Source: an uncultured Campylobacter sp. (GTDB lineage: Bacteria; Campylobacterota; Campylobacteria; Campylobacterales; Campylobacteraceae). From it: DNA of 64,000 nt. Location of the stretch: positions 1-64,000 of the forward strand of contig NZ_CALLWC010000051.1 in NCBI RefSeq assembly GCF_938015785.1. The letters run 5' to 3'. Below are positions 36,901 to 45,759 of the stretch, one piece after another; position 1 is the stretch's first letter; each line of letters starts with the position of its first letter. The notes below the pieces were generated by a model. The model was not told the origin of the DNA. It did not search any database and was given only the letters and a program-made list of their open reading frames with translations. The position numbers and the translations under genes were made by a program.

Positions 36901-37734
36901 TCAATACTTAAACGAGCTTCCCGGCTCGATCAACTTAACCTTTTGCTTATAGTTCATCTTAAGCACCGCAGCAGGCCCTAGCACGGTCGCCTTTTCGCCC
37001 TCAAGCCAAAACGCTGTACCCTCCGGCATCGCGTACACCGTCGATTTTTGATTAGCGATCAAAAATTCCTCCAGCCTCTCCTCTCTGCTCTCGCCGTTGT
37101 GCCCCGCAGGCTTACCCGAGATGAAGTGCGGATTGATCTGGTACGGGAAGATGTTGAAGGTATTAAACGACTCAGGCTCGATGATCGGCATATCGTTCGT
37201 CGTCATCATCGTAGCGCCCGCGACGTTCGAGCCCGCGCTCCAGCCGATATACGGCGTGCCGTCCTCGACCATTTTGCTAATCAGAGCGATGAGCTCGTTT
37301 TCGTACATATCGTGCACGAGCTTGAAGGTGTTGCCGCCGCCTACGAATATGCAATCCGCGCTCGCGACTTCCTTCGCGGCGTTTTTAGCGTGATGGACGC
37401 CGACAATGTTTAAGCTTAAACTCGCAAGCGCCTCTTTGACGCGCTTTTCATATTCGTCGTAGCTCCTGCGAAGGCTTGCGTAAGGGATGAAAACGATCTT
37501 TTTGCCCGCGAGGTTATTCTCCTGCGCAAATTTACCGATCCACGACACCGCGTGCGATAGATACTTCGTGTCTTTGTAGCCCGAGCTTGAGAGCAGCAGC
37601 GCTCTTTGCTTGCTATGATCGCGCTTTGAGAGCTTAAACGCCTTTTCGCTCGCAGCTAGTTCGCTCGTACCGAGCATCGCAGCGCCCGCCGCCAAAGCGG
37701 CTACCTTTAGTAGGTCTCGTCTTTGATTTTGCAT
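36901..37734 (-). CDS. pepE: Peptidase E (alpha-aspartyl dipeptidase) with Tat-like signal
   Basis: PepE cleaves dipeptides with N-terminal aspartate and belongs to serine peptidase family S51. This 277-residue protein has the nucleophile motif IGWSAGSNVAG (about residues 164-174), the upstream FVGGGNTF near 133, and INPHF carrying the likely histidine. Unlike the cytoplasmic E. coli enzyme, it begins MQNQRRDLLKVAALAAGAAMLG, a twin-arginine motif followed by an Ala-rich hydrophobic segment, so export by the Tat pathway is likely. GGAGAAAAG precedes the ATG. Confidence 0.87.
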   Translation of the reverse strand: MQNQRRDLLKVAALAAGAAMLGTSELAASEKAFKLSKRDHSKQRALLLSSSGYKDTKYLSHAVSWIGKFAQENNLAGKKIVFIPYASLRRSYDEYEKRVKEALASLSLNIVGVHHAKNAAKEVASADCIFVGGGNTFKLVHDMYENELIALISKMVEDGTPYIGWSAGSNVAGATMMTTNDMPIIEPESFNTFNIFPYQINPHFISGKPAGHNGESREERLEEFLIANQKSTVYAMPEGTAFWLEGEKATVLGPAAVLKMNYKQKVKLIEPGSSFKY

Positions 37735-37929
37735 CTTTTCTCCTTTAAATCAAAGTTGATATCTGTTTTGAAATTATATTCCTTTGCATATAAAGAGGGG
37801 CTGAATATTCGGTTTAAATTTCGCTCGCCTCAAAGCCTCGCCAAGGTAAAATTTTAAACTATTAAATTTCGAAATTCGGCAAGGCGCTGCGTCGTAAAAT
37901 TTTAAAAGCGCGGCTAAATTTAATAAAAT

Positions 37930-38466
37930 TTACGTTTCGTCTTTCGGGGTATATGAGCCCGTATTGAAAAAATAGCATACCCCAAAAACTATTCCGCAAA
38001 TCGGCGCTACGATTAAGGCGTACAAAAATATATGAGCTGCGGCGCCTTCCAATATTCCGGTAAAAATCAAGGTCGGATATAAAAGTAAAACTATGCTGGC
38101 AAAATTTTCTATCGTAAAGACCAACAAACTATCTCCTTGATCCTTGATAAAAAGGTTGCTGTATCGCTTAGTCTTAGTGTATCTTAAAAAACAGATCGTC
38201 GCGCATATAGGCAAAACTATTATCGCGACATCACGAATATCTTTAAAAATTTTATACGACGATTCTATACCGATATTCGAAAAAAGCAAATCAAGAAAAA
38301 ACATTAGCATTAGCGAGAAATAGATGGTTGTAGCCGCCGACGAATAATACCCTATAATCACGCGTCTGATAAATCTATGCATATCGTATCGCTTCTTTAA
38401 ATTTTCAGGGATAGCGGCAAATTTCTCGTCCAGCTCTTTCGTGTCTGATTGGAATTTCTCGTCCAC
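37930..38466 (-). CDS. Hypothetical four-helix membrane protein
   Basis: This 178-residue protein has a charged N-terminal stretch (DEKFQSDTKELDEKFAAIPENLKKRY) followed by four membrane helices at about 42-62, 78-92, 112-132 and 140-165. It has no known motif. The DNA is more AT-rich than the flanking genes, like the small membrane-protein copies at 2-3 kb and 54 kb, but I could not align it to them. GGAGCGA precedes the ATG. Function unknown. Confidence 0.65.
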   Translation of the reverse strand: MDEKFQSDTKELDEKFAAIPENLKKRYDMHRFIRRVIIGYYSSAATTIYFSLMLMFFLDLLFSNIGIESSYKIFKDIRDVAIIVLPICATICFLRYTKTKRYSNLFIKDQGDSLLVFTIENFASIVLLLYPTLIFTGILEGAAAHIFLYALIVAPICGIVFGVCYFFNTGSYTPKDET

Positions 38467-38575
38467 AGCTCGCTCCTTTTGTAAAGCGCTAAATTTTAGA
38501 AATTATATCGAATTTAGCGGCGCAAAGTGACTAAATTTAGGTCTAAATTTAAATGCGAAAAAGTATAATCACGCC

Positions 38576-38874
38576 ATGGTTTTGACGCAAAATTTGATCT
38601 ATGAAATTTTACCCTTGTGGGGGAGATCCCCGCGGGCAGGGTCGCTAGCTACGGGCAGATCGCGCTCCTGATCGGGCTGCCCGCTTGCTCGCGGCTCGTG
38701 GGGCGCGTGCTCTCGCAAGCAGAGCTCTACGGCGACTACCCGTGCCACCGCGCCCTTTATCACGCGGGCGCTTTGGCGGCGAGCTTTGCGGCTCAGCGCG
38801 AACTGCTAGAGGCCGAAGGCGTGGAATTTAGAGGCGAGCGCGTCTGTATGAAAAAGCACCGCTGGGAGTGCTAA
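38576..38874 (+). pseudogene. Frameshifted MGMT-family (alkyltransferase-like) gene
   Basis: The start frame gives MVLTQNLIYEILPLW from ATG 38576. The second frame gives GEIPAGRVASYGQIALLIGL, then RLVGRVLSQ and DYPCHRAL, the DNA-binding domain of methylguanine methyltransferases with the PCHR active-site cysteine. They join if the G5 run at 38619-38623 has one more G. The single-domain product of about 100 residues is of the small YbaZ/Ada-C type. Translation from GTG 38617 would lack the first helix. It lies 2 kb from a second, also broken, methyltransferase gene (ogt). Confidence 0.75.
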
Positions 38875-39388
38875 GGCCTAATCGCCGCAGCCTGAAGCAC
38901 GGAATTTACGGATCGTTTGAAGCGCAAAATTTTAAATTGTCCGCGGCATGGAATTTTAATTTATAAAATTTTAGATCCGCGCAGGTTTAAGCGGCGTAGC
39001 GGCAGCGCTGCCGACCGCTAAGAGCCTGCGAGCTTCATTTGTTTGTAGATGCGGCGCAAATCATCATGCGTGAAAAGATAAAATTCATCTTTTTTGCGTG
39101 GCGGCTTAAATGCTGCACTAAGCGGCTCCTCGGCATCAGTCCGCCGCAGTTTTACGAAGCAGGCGCGACGCCGCCTATTGGTTTTCTTGTCGCGCCCGTT
39201 TCGGCGCCGCTTGTAGATTTTGGTTATCGCAAATTTTGTAGCGGCCGAACTGGCGGCCGACCTATCCGCCCTCGGCGCGTTAAAAATTTTAAATCGATGC
39301 GGCTTCTGCGGAAGACGGAGAAAAAGCGGCGAAATTTTAAAATTTATTTCAGATTAAACGAAAGCCTATATAATCGGTAAAATTTCAT
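38875..39388. other. Non-coding gap before hchA
   Basis: No gene is supported. A 113-codon plus-strand frame (39039-39380) reads as arginine- and phenylalanine-rich nonsense without a ribosome site. AAATTT words occur at both ends. Confidence 0.45.
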
Positions 39389-39476
39389 TTGAAAGGCAAA
39401 ACTCCCGACTCCCGATATCGCCGAGCACGGCGCGTTTTTCCCGTCGCCGTTTTCGCTGTCACAGTTTACGGCGCCC

Positions 39477-40226
39477 GTGAGCGATCTGGCGGATTTTAAT
39501 TACGAGAAAAAATACGACGGCGATAAAAAAATCCTCATCATCGCGGCCGACGAGCGGTATTTGCTGATGGACAACGGGACTTTTTTCTCCACTGGCAACC
39601 ACCCCGTCGAGACGCTCGTGCCGATGTATCATCTGGCGCAGGCCGGTTGGGATTTCGAGATCGCGACGCTCTCTGGAAATCCCGTAAAATTCGAGTTTTG
39701 GGCGATGCCTGCGAAGGACGAGCGGCTCAAGGGCTTTTTCGGGAGCTACGCGGCTAAATTTAAAGAGCCTAAAAAGCTCGCCGATATCGTAAAGAAGGGA
39801 TTTGACGAGTATTTTGCGCTGTACATCCCGGGCGGCCATGGCGCGCTGATCGGGCTTGATGAGAGCCGCGACGTAAAGGCCGCGCTAAAATGGTTTCATG
39901 AGCAGGGCAAATACATCATCACGATCTGCCACGGCCCAGCCGGGCTGCTAGCCGCGGCGCTTGACGAGGATAAGTTTTTGTTCGAGGGCTACGAGCTCGT
40001 GCTGCTGCCCGACGTCATTGATCGCACCTCGCCGGGTATTGGCTACATGCCGGGCCATCTGCGCTGGTATATGGGCTCGCGGCTAGCAAAACTTGGGATG
40101 AAAATCCTAAACGAAGGTATCGACGGCGCCGTGCACAAAGACCGCAACTTGCTCTCGGGCGATAGTCCGCTAGCGGCCAATAACCTCGGCAAACTGGCGG
40201 CTAAAACGCTTTTAGAGTCGCTGTAA
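39477..40226 (+). CDS. hchA: Hsp31-type chaperone/glyoxalase, start region damaged
   Basis: HchA is a DJ-1/PfpI-superfamily holding chaperone and glyoxalase III/deglycase. The sequence follows E. coli HchA closely: ILIIAADERYLLMDNG, FSTGNHPVETLVPMYHL, YIPGGHGALIGL, ITICHGPAG with the catalytic cysteine, GYMPGHLRWY and HKDRNLLSGDSPLAANNLGK. The HchA-like N-terminus PDIAEHGAFFPSPFSLSQFT lies in frame from 39393, but no ATG, GTG or TTG precedes it before a stop. The first usable start is GTG 39477, which removes about 28 conserved residues. Removing one C at about 39404 would connect a TTG at 39389. Function may be lost or altered. Confidence 0.82.
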   Translation: MSDLADFNYEKKYDGDKKILIIAADERYLLMDNGTFFSTGNHPVETLVPMYHLAQAGWDFEIATLSGNPVKFEFWAMPAKDERLKGFFGSYAAKFKEPKKLADIVKKGFDEYFALYIPGGHGALIGLDESRDVKAALKWFHEQGKYIITICHGPAGLLAAALDEDKFLFEGYELVLLPDVIDRTSPGIGYMPGHLRWYMGSRLAKLGMKILNEGIDGAVHKDRNLLSGDSPLAANNLGKLAAKTLLESL

Positions 40227-40485
40227 ATTTTACGCCGTTAAGGTCGGCATCTCGGCATAAAATTTTAATTTTTACGCGGCGGAAAAATTTAAAATTTCAA
40301 AGCGTGCCCGCTTCGGTTTTAAATTTAATGATCGCCGTCCTGCGCGCGGTGTAATCGTTTAAAATCGCCGCTCGCCTTCGATTTGTAAGCGATGCGCTGT
40401 GCAGCGTCTAAATTTAAGTATTCAAATTTTATCGCACTTTTGCGTGCGAGCATTAAAATCTTTTGCGCCTTTTAAATTTGCCGCT

Positions 40486-41502
40486 TTACGGCGCCGTGCT
40501 CTTCGCGGGTGTGAAAAGCCCTCGCATATCGACGCCCTCTGGCTGCAGCAGCTTTATTTTTCTATCGATGCCGCCTGCATAGCCCGTGAGGTTGCCGTGC
40601 GCGCCTATGACGCGGTGGCAGGGGATGATGATCGAGATTTCGTTGTGCCCTACGGCGCCGCCCACGGCTTGCGCGGACATCTTTGCTAGCCCGCGTGTCG
40701 CGGCGATTTCGCGCGCGATCTGTCCGTAGGTCGTAGTTTTGCCGTAAGGAATTTTAAGCAAAATTTCCCACACGGCGCGCCTAAACGCCGAGCCTACGGG
40801 ATTTAGAGCGGGCGTAAAACCCGGCTCGCGTCCGCTAAAATACAGATCGAGCCAGCGCCTAGTTTGATCGAAAACGGCTAAGTTTTTCTCCTCAAAAATG
40901 CGTAATCAGAGCGTTTGCAGCCAAAACATCCGCGCCGGATTCCTGCTCTGTTTGGACCGGTAAATTTTTAAATCGCGCGACAAGGCTATTCGTATCGAAT
41001 TTTTTGCCCGCATCGTTCGAAATTTTTACCGAAAAATCAACCATATCAAATTTTTCGCCCGTGCCTTGCGCCGAAAGATTGATAGCGCGAGGTTTTTTCC
41101 CGCATCATAAGCCGCAAAATCGCTCGCATTGTACTTTTTATCTGCGCCGCTTGCCGCTTTTGCCGCAAAATCGCTCTTTTTGCTCTTTTTCAACGCCGCA
41201 AAATCGCGCTGTGTTTCGCTCGCGCCGTATTGCTCCTTTGCGAGCAGATCGGCGCTGCCGCGCTTTTCGTTAGCGGCACCATTCGCTTCTAGCGTGCAGC
41301 TTTTCTCGTAGCAACCCTCTCTCGCAGCGGTATCTGTTTTTGTCGCAATATCGCGCGCGCAGAATTTGCCGTCCGTGCTGCCCATTGCAAGAGCGTGCGC
41401 GTAGTACTTCTCGCCCTCGAACCACAGCCCGCAAAGCCCCGCCTCATCGCCCGCGAGCGTGATTTTGCCAAGCGGCGAGTCGTAATATGCGATAAATTTC
41501 AT
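40486..41502 (-). pseudogene. ogt: Methylated-DNA-cysteine methyltransferase with low-complexity insert and frameshifts
   Basis: The N-terminal part, from ATG 41502 after GGAGGAG, reads FIAYYDSPLGKITLAGDEAG and LCGLWFEGEKYY. The C-terminal part (to 40486) reads FDQTRRWLDLYFSGREP, AVWEILLKIPYGKTTTYGQI and IIIPCHRVIG with the acceptor cysteine. Both match Ogt. Between them lie about 460 bp of Ala/Lys/Ser-rich sequence where Ogt proteins have a short linker. The outer parts share one frame. The middle runs in another between an A6 run (about 41090) and a T5 run (about 40914), and +1 at the first and -1 at the second would give one open frame. Either two real lesions or two homopolymer sequence errors. 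Confidence 0.75.
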
Positions 41503-41546
41503 CGCTCCTCCTATTTTGCGATTAAATTTAGCGCCGCAAATAGCGC

Positions 41547-41960
41547 CTAAATTTCCCAAATTTCTAAAATTTGCGGGCAGATTTTAGCTACGCTTTGCTT
41601 AAACTCCGCCTTTTGCGTGCTACTCGGGTCGCCAAGGGCTTCAAATTTGGAAAAAAGCTCGGCGATCTTTAGCCAGCCCGCAAGATTTAGATCGAATTTT
41701 TTCAAATTTGCCTCGGACAAAAACTCCAAATCATGGTCGTAAAACGCGATCTCACCGCCAGAGCTTAGCAGCCAAAGATCGCCGCTGCCGCCGTCTGCAA
41801 AGATACAAAACTCGCGCAGCAGCCCGCTATCGCCCTCAAAAGGAAATTTCGCCGCGTCGTTGCAGAGCGCGATATTGTGCTCTTTCAGCACTCTAAAATC
41901 GCCCGCAATCTCCCTGCCGAGGTATCCGCTCAGGATATTTTTAAGCTCGTTTTTGTTCAA
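41547..41960 (-). CDS. Hypothetical protein, possibly SUKH-like
   Basis: This 137-residue acidic soluble protein starts with TTG after a strong GGAGGAG site. The central strands FCIFADGGSGDLWLLSSGGEIAFYDHDLE resemble the core of SMI1/KNR4 (SUKH) domains, which often act as toxin immunity proteins, but the match is by eye and weak. The C-terminus is a helix (LAGWLKIAELFSKFEAL) and a short tail. It sits between ogt and corA with tight spacing (17 nt from corA). No toxin is nearby. Confidence 0.6.
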   Translation of the reverse strand: MNKNELKNILSGYLGREIAGDFRVLKEHNIALCNDAAKFPFEGDSGLLREFCIFADGGSGDLWLLSSGGEIAFYDHDLEFLSEANLKKFDLNLAGWLKIAELFSKFEALGDPSSTQKAEFKQSVAKICPQILEIWEI

Positions 41961-41977
41961 AATTTAACTCCTCCGCT

Positions 41978-42697
41978 TTAGTTTCGTTTTTTGGCGTAGA
42001 GCATAAGAAAGCCGACCATCGCCGCGAAAATCACGCACATCGCAAGCGTCACGATGAGCGTGCCGTGCGCCGAGCCGCTTAAAAACAGCCCCGTCGTGTT
42101 CATCCCGAAAAAGCTCGTGATGAAATTTAGCGGCATCAGCAGCGACGAGATGATCGTGAGAATGTAGATGTTGCGGCTAATTTTGTCGTTTTTGAGCCCC
42201 TGGATGAATTGATAGATATCCTCGATCCTGACGGCATATTCGCTCATCACGCCTTTAAAAACGCCCGCTTCGTAGGCGTAGTTTTTCAGCTGTTTTTTCA
42301 GCGCCGGCTGCTCATTTGCGCAGATGAGCAGCGCCTCGTAGAAATGCAAAACTTTGTTTTGAAATTTGCGGATTTCGTATTTTAGGACAGAGTGCCTTTT
42401 CATAAATTTTGAAAAATCGCCGCGCCGCGTGTAGATCTTTTCGTAATTTTCAAGCTCTGCGGAGTGCTCTAAAATTTTATCGCGGTACTGCGCGAGGATC
42501 TTTTTAACGACCGCGAAAAACTCCGCCTCGCTGCTAAGCCGCACCTCGGCGGTACCCTCCTGCAAATAGATCGCGCCTGCGTCGAAAATAAAGCGGTAGT
42601 TTTGCTCGCGCGGCGCGTCCGTCACGAAGTACACATACTCGCGATCTTCGGCGTAGTAGTAGCCCGAAACGCTGCGCTTTTCGGTAATCGGGTTCAA
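41978..42697 (-). CDS. corA: CorA-family divalent cation transporter
   Basis: CorA-type channels import Mg2+ or related ions as pentamers. This 239-residue protein has a shortened cytoplasmic domain (the family usually exceeds 300 residues) and a long helix through residues 110-175. Two C-terminal membrane helices follow, with the signature FGMN after the first (SFFGMNTTG near 200). The TTG at 42697 is preceded at 5 nt by AAGGAGG, which fixes the start; another TTG upstream lies before that site. The protein ends in a basic tail (YAKKRN). Confidence 0.83.
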   Translation of the reverse strand: MNPITEKRSVSGYYYAEDREYVYFVTDAPREQNYRFIFDAGAIYLQEGTAEVRLSSEAEFFAVVKKILAQYRDKILEHSAELENYEKIYTRRGDFSKFMKRHSVLKYEIRKFQNKVLHFYEALLICANEQPALKKQLKNYAYEAGVFKGVMSEYAVRIEDIYQFIQGLKNDKISRNIYILTIISSLLMPLNFITSFFGMNTTGLFLSGSAHGTLIVTLAMCVIFAAMVGFLMLYAKKRN

Positions 42698-42719
42698 TGA
42701 GACCTCCTTATTCAATCGT

Positions 42720-42900
42720 TTTAAATTTGCGGAATTTCAGAATTTCGTTGCAGATTAGAATTTTGAAATTCCGCTGCCTATAAGAATTCCGAAATTTCGC
42801 CACTAATAGGAATTCTAAAATTCCGCCGCCATTTAAATTTTATCGTATTTGGAATTTCAAAATTCTTTTGCGCTTGGAATTTTAAAATTTTAAGCACGAA
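42720..42900. repeat. Tandem degenerate 26-28-bp palindromic repeats
   Basis: There are five to six degenerate copies of an A/T palindrome (GAATTTTGAAATTCC, GAATTCCGAAATTTC, GGAATTCTAAAATTCC, GGAATTTCAAAATTC, GGAATTTTAAAATTTT). They are spaced 26-30 bases apart by GC words (CGCTGCC, CGCCACTAA, CGCCGCC, TTTGCGCTT). It lies directly upstream of corA and next to the inverted-repeat element. Each unit could form a small hairpin. Confidence 0.6.
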
Positions 42901-42920
42901 AGAATTTTATTATTGGTGAG

Positions 42921-43304
42921 ATTTTATGCGACGCAGTCGCAATTCAAATTTAACGCGGACGCAGTCCGCACCGCTAGCGTCGCGCGGGTGGGGGTTGGTA
43001 AGGGGGGGCGGGCGCGCCTCGCAACTCTGAGCGCCGCCCCCTTACGAATATCGCACATAATGTACCCAAGCGCTAGGCTATATCATAAAATTTTGTAAAA
43101 ATTTACAAAATAAAATTTCATTCCTAAATTCACAGCTCGCGAAATTCACGCCGTGATTTCTATTTTTTTGGGGCGGGAAGGGGGCTTGAATTGCGAGGTC
43201 GCTCCCCTTCCCGCCTCAAACCCCGCCCATCCCCCTACTACGCTTTAAGCGGTGCGGACTGCGTCCGCGCTGTATTTTCTATTGCGGTTCACGCCGCATG
43301 AAAT
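42921..43304. repeat. Symmetric GC-rich inverted-repeat element
   Basis: Two arms of about 55 bp (42921-42975 and 43248-43304) are inverted copies with a perfect 22-bp core (42954-42975 against 43248-43269). Each core contains the hairpin GCGGAC-GCA-GTCCGC. Inside each arm is a GC-rich hairpin: GTAAGGGGG.../...CCCCCTTAC (42998-43045) and GGCGGGAAGGGG/CCCCTTCCCGCC (43172-43183 with 43204-43215). At the centre is an AT palindrome, ATTTTGTAAA-AA-TTTACAAAAT (43090-43111). No coding frame is supported. It looks like a small mobile or recombination-derived element; the remaining 240 bases to mutS2 hold nothing I can identify. Confidence 0.75.
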
Positions 43305-43548
43305 TTTAGAATTTCAAATTGAGCTCTTGCACTTTAAATTTCAAATATAAAACGTGGACTAAATTTAAAGCCGAGGACAAATTTTAAAATCCCGCGGCGA
43401 AATTCTACGTTAAAAGCACCCGTGTTTTTGCAAAACCTTGGCGAAGGCATAGATGAAATGGGGCGAATTCCGTGTTGCTCGCATCCGCGTCTGAGGCGAA
43501 AAACTTTTGAGTCGAAGCTTAGAGCTAAACGAGTCTTTAAACTAAATC

Positions 43549-45759
43549 CTACAGCGAGACGACCTTTGAGCCGAAGCCCCCTTCTGCGGGCGTGCCGTCG
43601 CGAAAGCCCTTGACGCTCGGATGCGATTTTAAAAACTCCTTTACCGCGAACGCGAGCTTGCCCGTGCCGATGCCGTGCTTTACGATGATTTCATCAAAGC
43701 CCATCACGAGGCTTTGGCTGATGAATTTATCGAGCCTGCTGATCGCTTCCTCAGCGCGCAAGCCGTGCAGATCAAGCACGAGCGACGCAGAGGAGGGCTT
43801 TTGCACCTTGATGCTGATATTTTTTACGGGCGCGGGTGTCGCCGCACCGCTGCGCTTTAGCTCGCTAAGCGGCACGCGCAGCCTAATGCCGTCGCTTAGC
43901 ATCAGCGCCTGGGTTTTGCTGAGCGATAAAATTTCGCCCTTGATCTTACCGTATTTGACGCGATCGCCCACCTTGAAGCTTTGCGGCTCGGGAGCGCTAA
44001 ATTCGGGCTGCTGCACGGCCCGTGCAAGCTCGTTTGCGCGGTTTATGGCACGCTGCTTTTCGCGCACGTCGCTTAGGCTCACGCTGCGTTTGGCCTCCGA
44101 AATGGCGCGGTAGTATTCGTTTTGCAGCCTTGAAAGCTCGGCTCTCAGCTCGCTTTGTGCGCGCTCGCGCTGATCTTTTAGCGCTTCGCTCAGCGCGTCT
44201 AATTTCTCCTCTTTTTGCTGCGTCTGTGCCAGCTTTTGTTTTAGCTCAAGCTCTAAATTTATCGCTTTTGAGATCGCTTCGTTTAGGTTTTCTTTGTTTT
44301 CGCCGTAGTTTTTGCGCGCTGTGGCGATCAAATTTTGCGCTATGCCGTAGCGCAGCGCGGTTTCAAAGGCGTAGGATTTGCCGATCGTGCCCTTTAAAAA
44401 CTCATATTTCGGCGCGCTGTTTTTCTCGTCGTAAAGCGCCGCCAGCAGCTCCACGCGAGGATCTTTCGCAAGCAGCATCGCCAGGCGCTTGTGATGCGTG
44501 GTGATGATCATTTTCACATCGCCGCCTATCAGCTGCTCGATCATCGCGCCGTATAGGCTCGCAGCCTCCTCAAAATCGGTACCCAGCTCGATCTCATCGA
44601 CGCCGATTAGAATTTCTTTGCGCCCGAAAAGCTTGCTAAAGGCAACCATTCTGCCTGCAAAGGTCGAGATGTCGTTTTTGGAGTTTTGCGGATCCTCCAT
44701 TATGAGCTCGAACTCTTTAAAGGTGCCGATGCGGCTGAGGCTTGCGCGAATAGGCATCGGAAGGAGGTATTTGGCTAACAGCGCCGCGCTTAGAATGCTT
44801 TTTAAAAGCATCGATTTTCCGCCCGCATTCACGCCGGTGATGAGTAGAATTTTACCCGTAAATTCCACGCTCACGCGCTTTGGATTTTTAAGAGCGGGGT
44901 GGGCGAAGCTGTCTAGGACGATGTCGCGCGAAGGCTCGGGCAGGACGAACTCATAATCGCTCGCTCTTGCCATCGCGGCACGCGCAATCAGCGCGTCGAT
45001 CGCGTCGAAAGCGGCGTTTATAAATTTCAGAAAGGCTAAATTCTTATTAAAAACCGCGCTGATCTGCTTGCAGTGCTCGAAAACGATCTGCTCTTTTTTG
45101 TCCAAAATCGCGCTTTGAGCGGACTTTAGAGCCGCGATCGCGTCTGGAAGCACGTAAAAATAGCCTCCGCTTGAGCGCGCTACGACGCTGCCTTTTAGCA
45201 CGTGATTAAAGCCGCCGCGCACCAGCAGAGCCTCGGTGTCGCTTATGTAGTGGATCTGCGTGTCGGCGAGATAGGGCGAAAGGGCTTTGGAATAGATCAG
45301 CCTTTTTAGCGTCTGCTCGATCTCGTCCTTTTTTATCTTAAACGCCTCGTTCAGCGCGCCGAAGCGCTCGTCTATCGCGTCGCGAAAGCCGCCCTGGTCG
45401 TCGAAATAATCCTTTAATTGCGCGATGGGCTGCGGGATCTCAATCTTTGCAAGCCAAGCGGCGAGTTTGCCTTCGAAGGGCTGCTTTTTGAGATACAGAA
45501 AATATCGGACGATTTTGCTAAACTCGTAAATTTCGCTGATATGAAGCACGCCGTGTTTTGAGATGCGCATCAGCGCGTCGTCTAGGTTCGCGACGCTCTC
45601 GCACTGCGCGAGATCAAATTTCGTAAGTTCTGAAATTTTTTCAAAATTTAGCTTGCTATCGCCGCTTAAAAACAGCGGCTTTTCGCGCGCCAAAAAGCTT
45701 TTAAATTTCTCTAGATACTCGCCCAGATCGAGGCGCGTAAAGAGTTCGTCACTGATCAT
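43549..45759 (-). CDS. mutS2: Endonuclease MutS2
   Basis: MutS2 is a MutS-like ATPase with a C-terminal Smr nuclease. It suppresses recombination or, as shown in some bacteria, rescues collided ribosomes; in Helicobacter it limits recombination. The 736-residue protein has Walker A GVNAGGKSMLLKS (about residue 330) and Walker B ILIGVDEIELGTDFEEA. A coiled-coil linker precedes the Smr domain (LVLDLHGLRAEEAI and IIVKHGIGTGKL, with the HGxGxG motif). I chose ATG 45759 (MISDELFTRLDL); longer frames run into the upstream gene, whose stop lies 10 nt inside. Order murC-membrane protein-mutS2 is as I recall in C. jejuni. Confidence 0.93.
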   Translation of the reverse strand: MISDELFTRLDLGEYLEKFKSFLAREKPLFLSGDSKLNFEKISELTKFDLAQCESVANLDDALMRISKHGVLHISEIYEFSKIVRYFLYLKKQPFEGKLAAWLAKIEIPQPIAQLKDYFDDQGGFRDAIDERFGALNEAFKIKKDEIEQTLKRLIYSKALSPYLADTQIHYISDTEALLVRGGFNHVLKGSVVARSSGGYFYVLPDAIAALKSAQSAILDKKEQIVFEHCKQISAVFNKNLAFLKFINAAFDAIDALIARAAMARASDYEFVLPEPSRDIVLDSFAHPALKNPKRVSVEFTGKILLITGVNAGGKSMLLKSILSAALLAKYLLPMPIRASLSRIGTFKEFELIMEDPQNSKNDISTFAGRMVAFSKLFGRKEILIGVDEIELGTDFEEAASLYGAMIEQLIGGDVKMIITTHHKRLAMLLAKDPRVELLAALYDEKNSAPKYEFLKGTIGKSYAFETALRYGIAQNLIATARKNYGENKENLNEAISKAINLELELKQKLAQTQQKEEKLDALSEALKDQRERAQSELRAELSRLQNEYYRAISEAKRSVSLSDVREKQRAINRANELARAVQQPEFSAPEPQSFKVGDRVKYGKIKGEILSLSKTQALMLSDGIRLRVPLSELKRSGAATPAPVKNISIKVQKPSSASLVLDLHGLRAEEAISRLDKFISQSLVMGFDEIIVKHGIGTGKLAFAVKEFLKSHPSVKGFRDGTPAEGGFGSKVVSL

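Noticed and set aside
38619..38623. G5 run in the MGMT-family gene as a classical phase-variable tract
   Set aside because: Campylobacter phase-variable G tracts usually have eight or more bases. Five is short for high-frequency slippage, so I treat it as a plain break.
39039..39380. 113-codon plus-strand reading frame
   Set aside because: No ribosome site, biased Arg/Phe/Lys content from AAATTT and GC words, no recognisable motif, and it lies in the gap before hchA.
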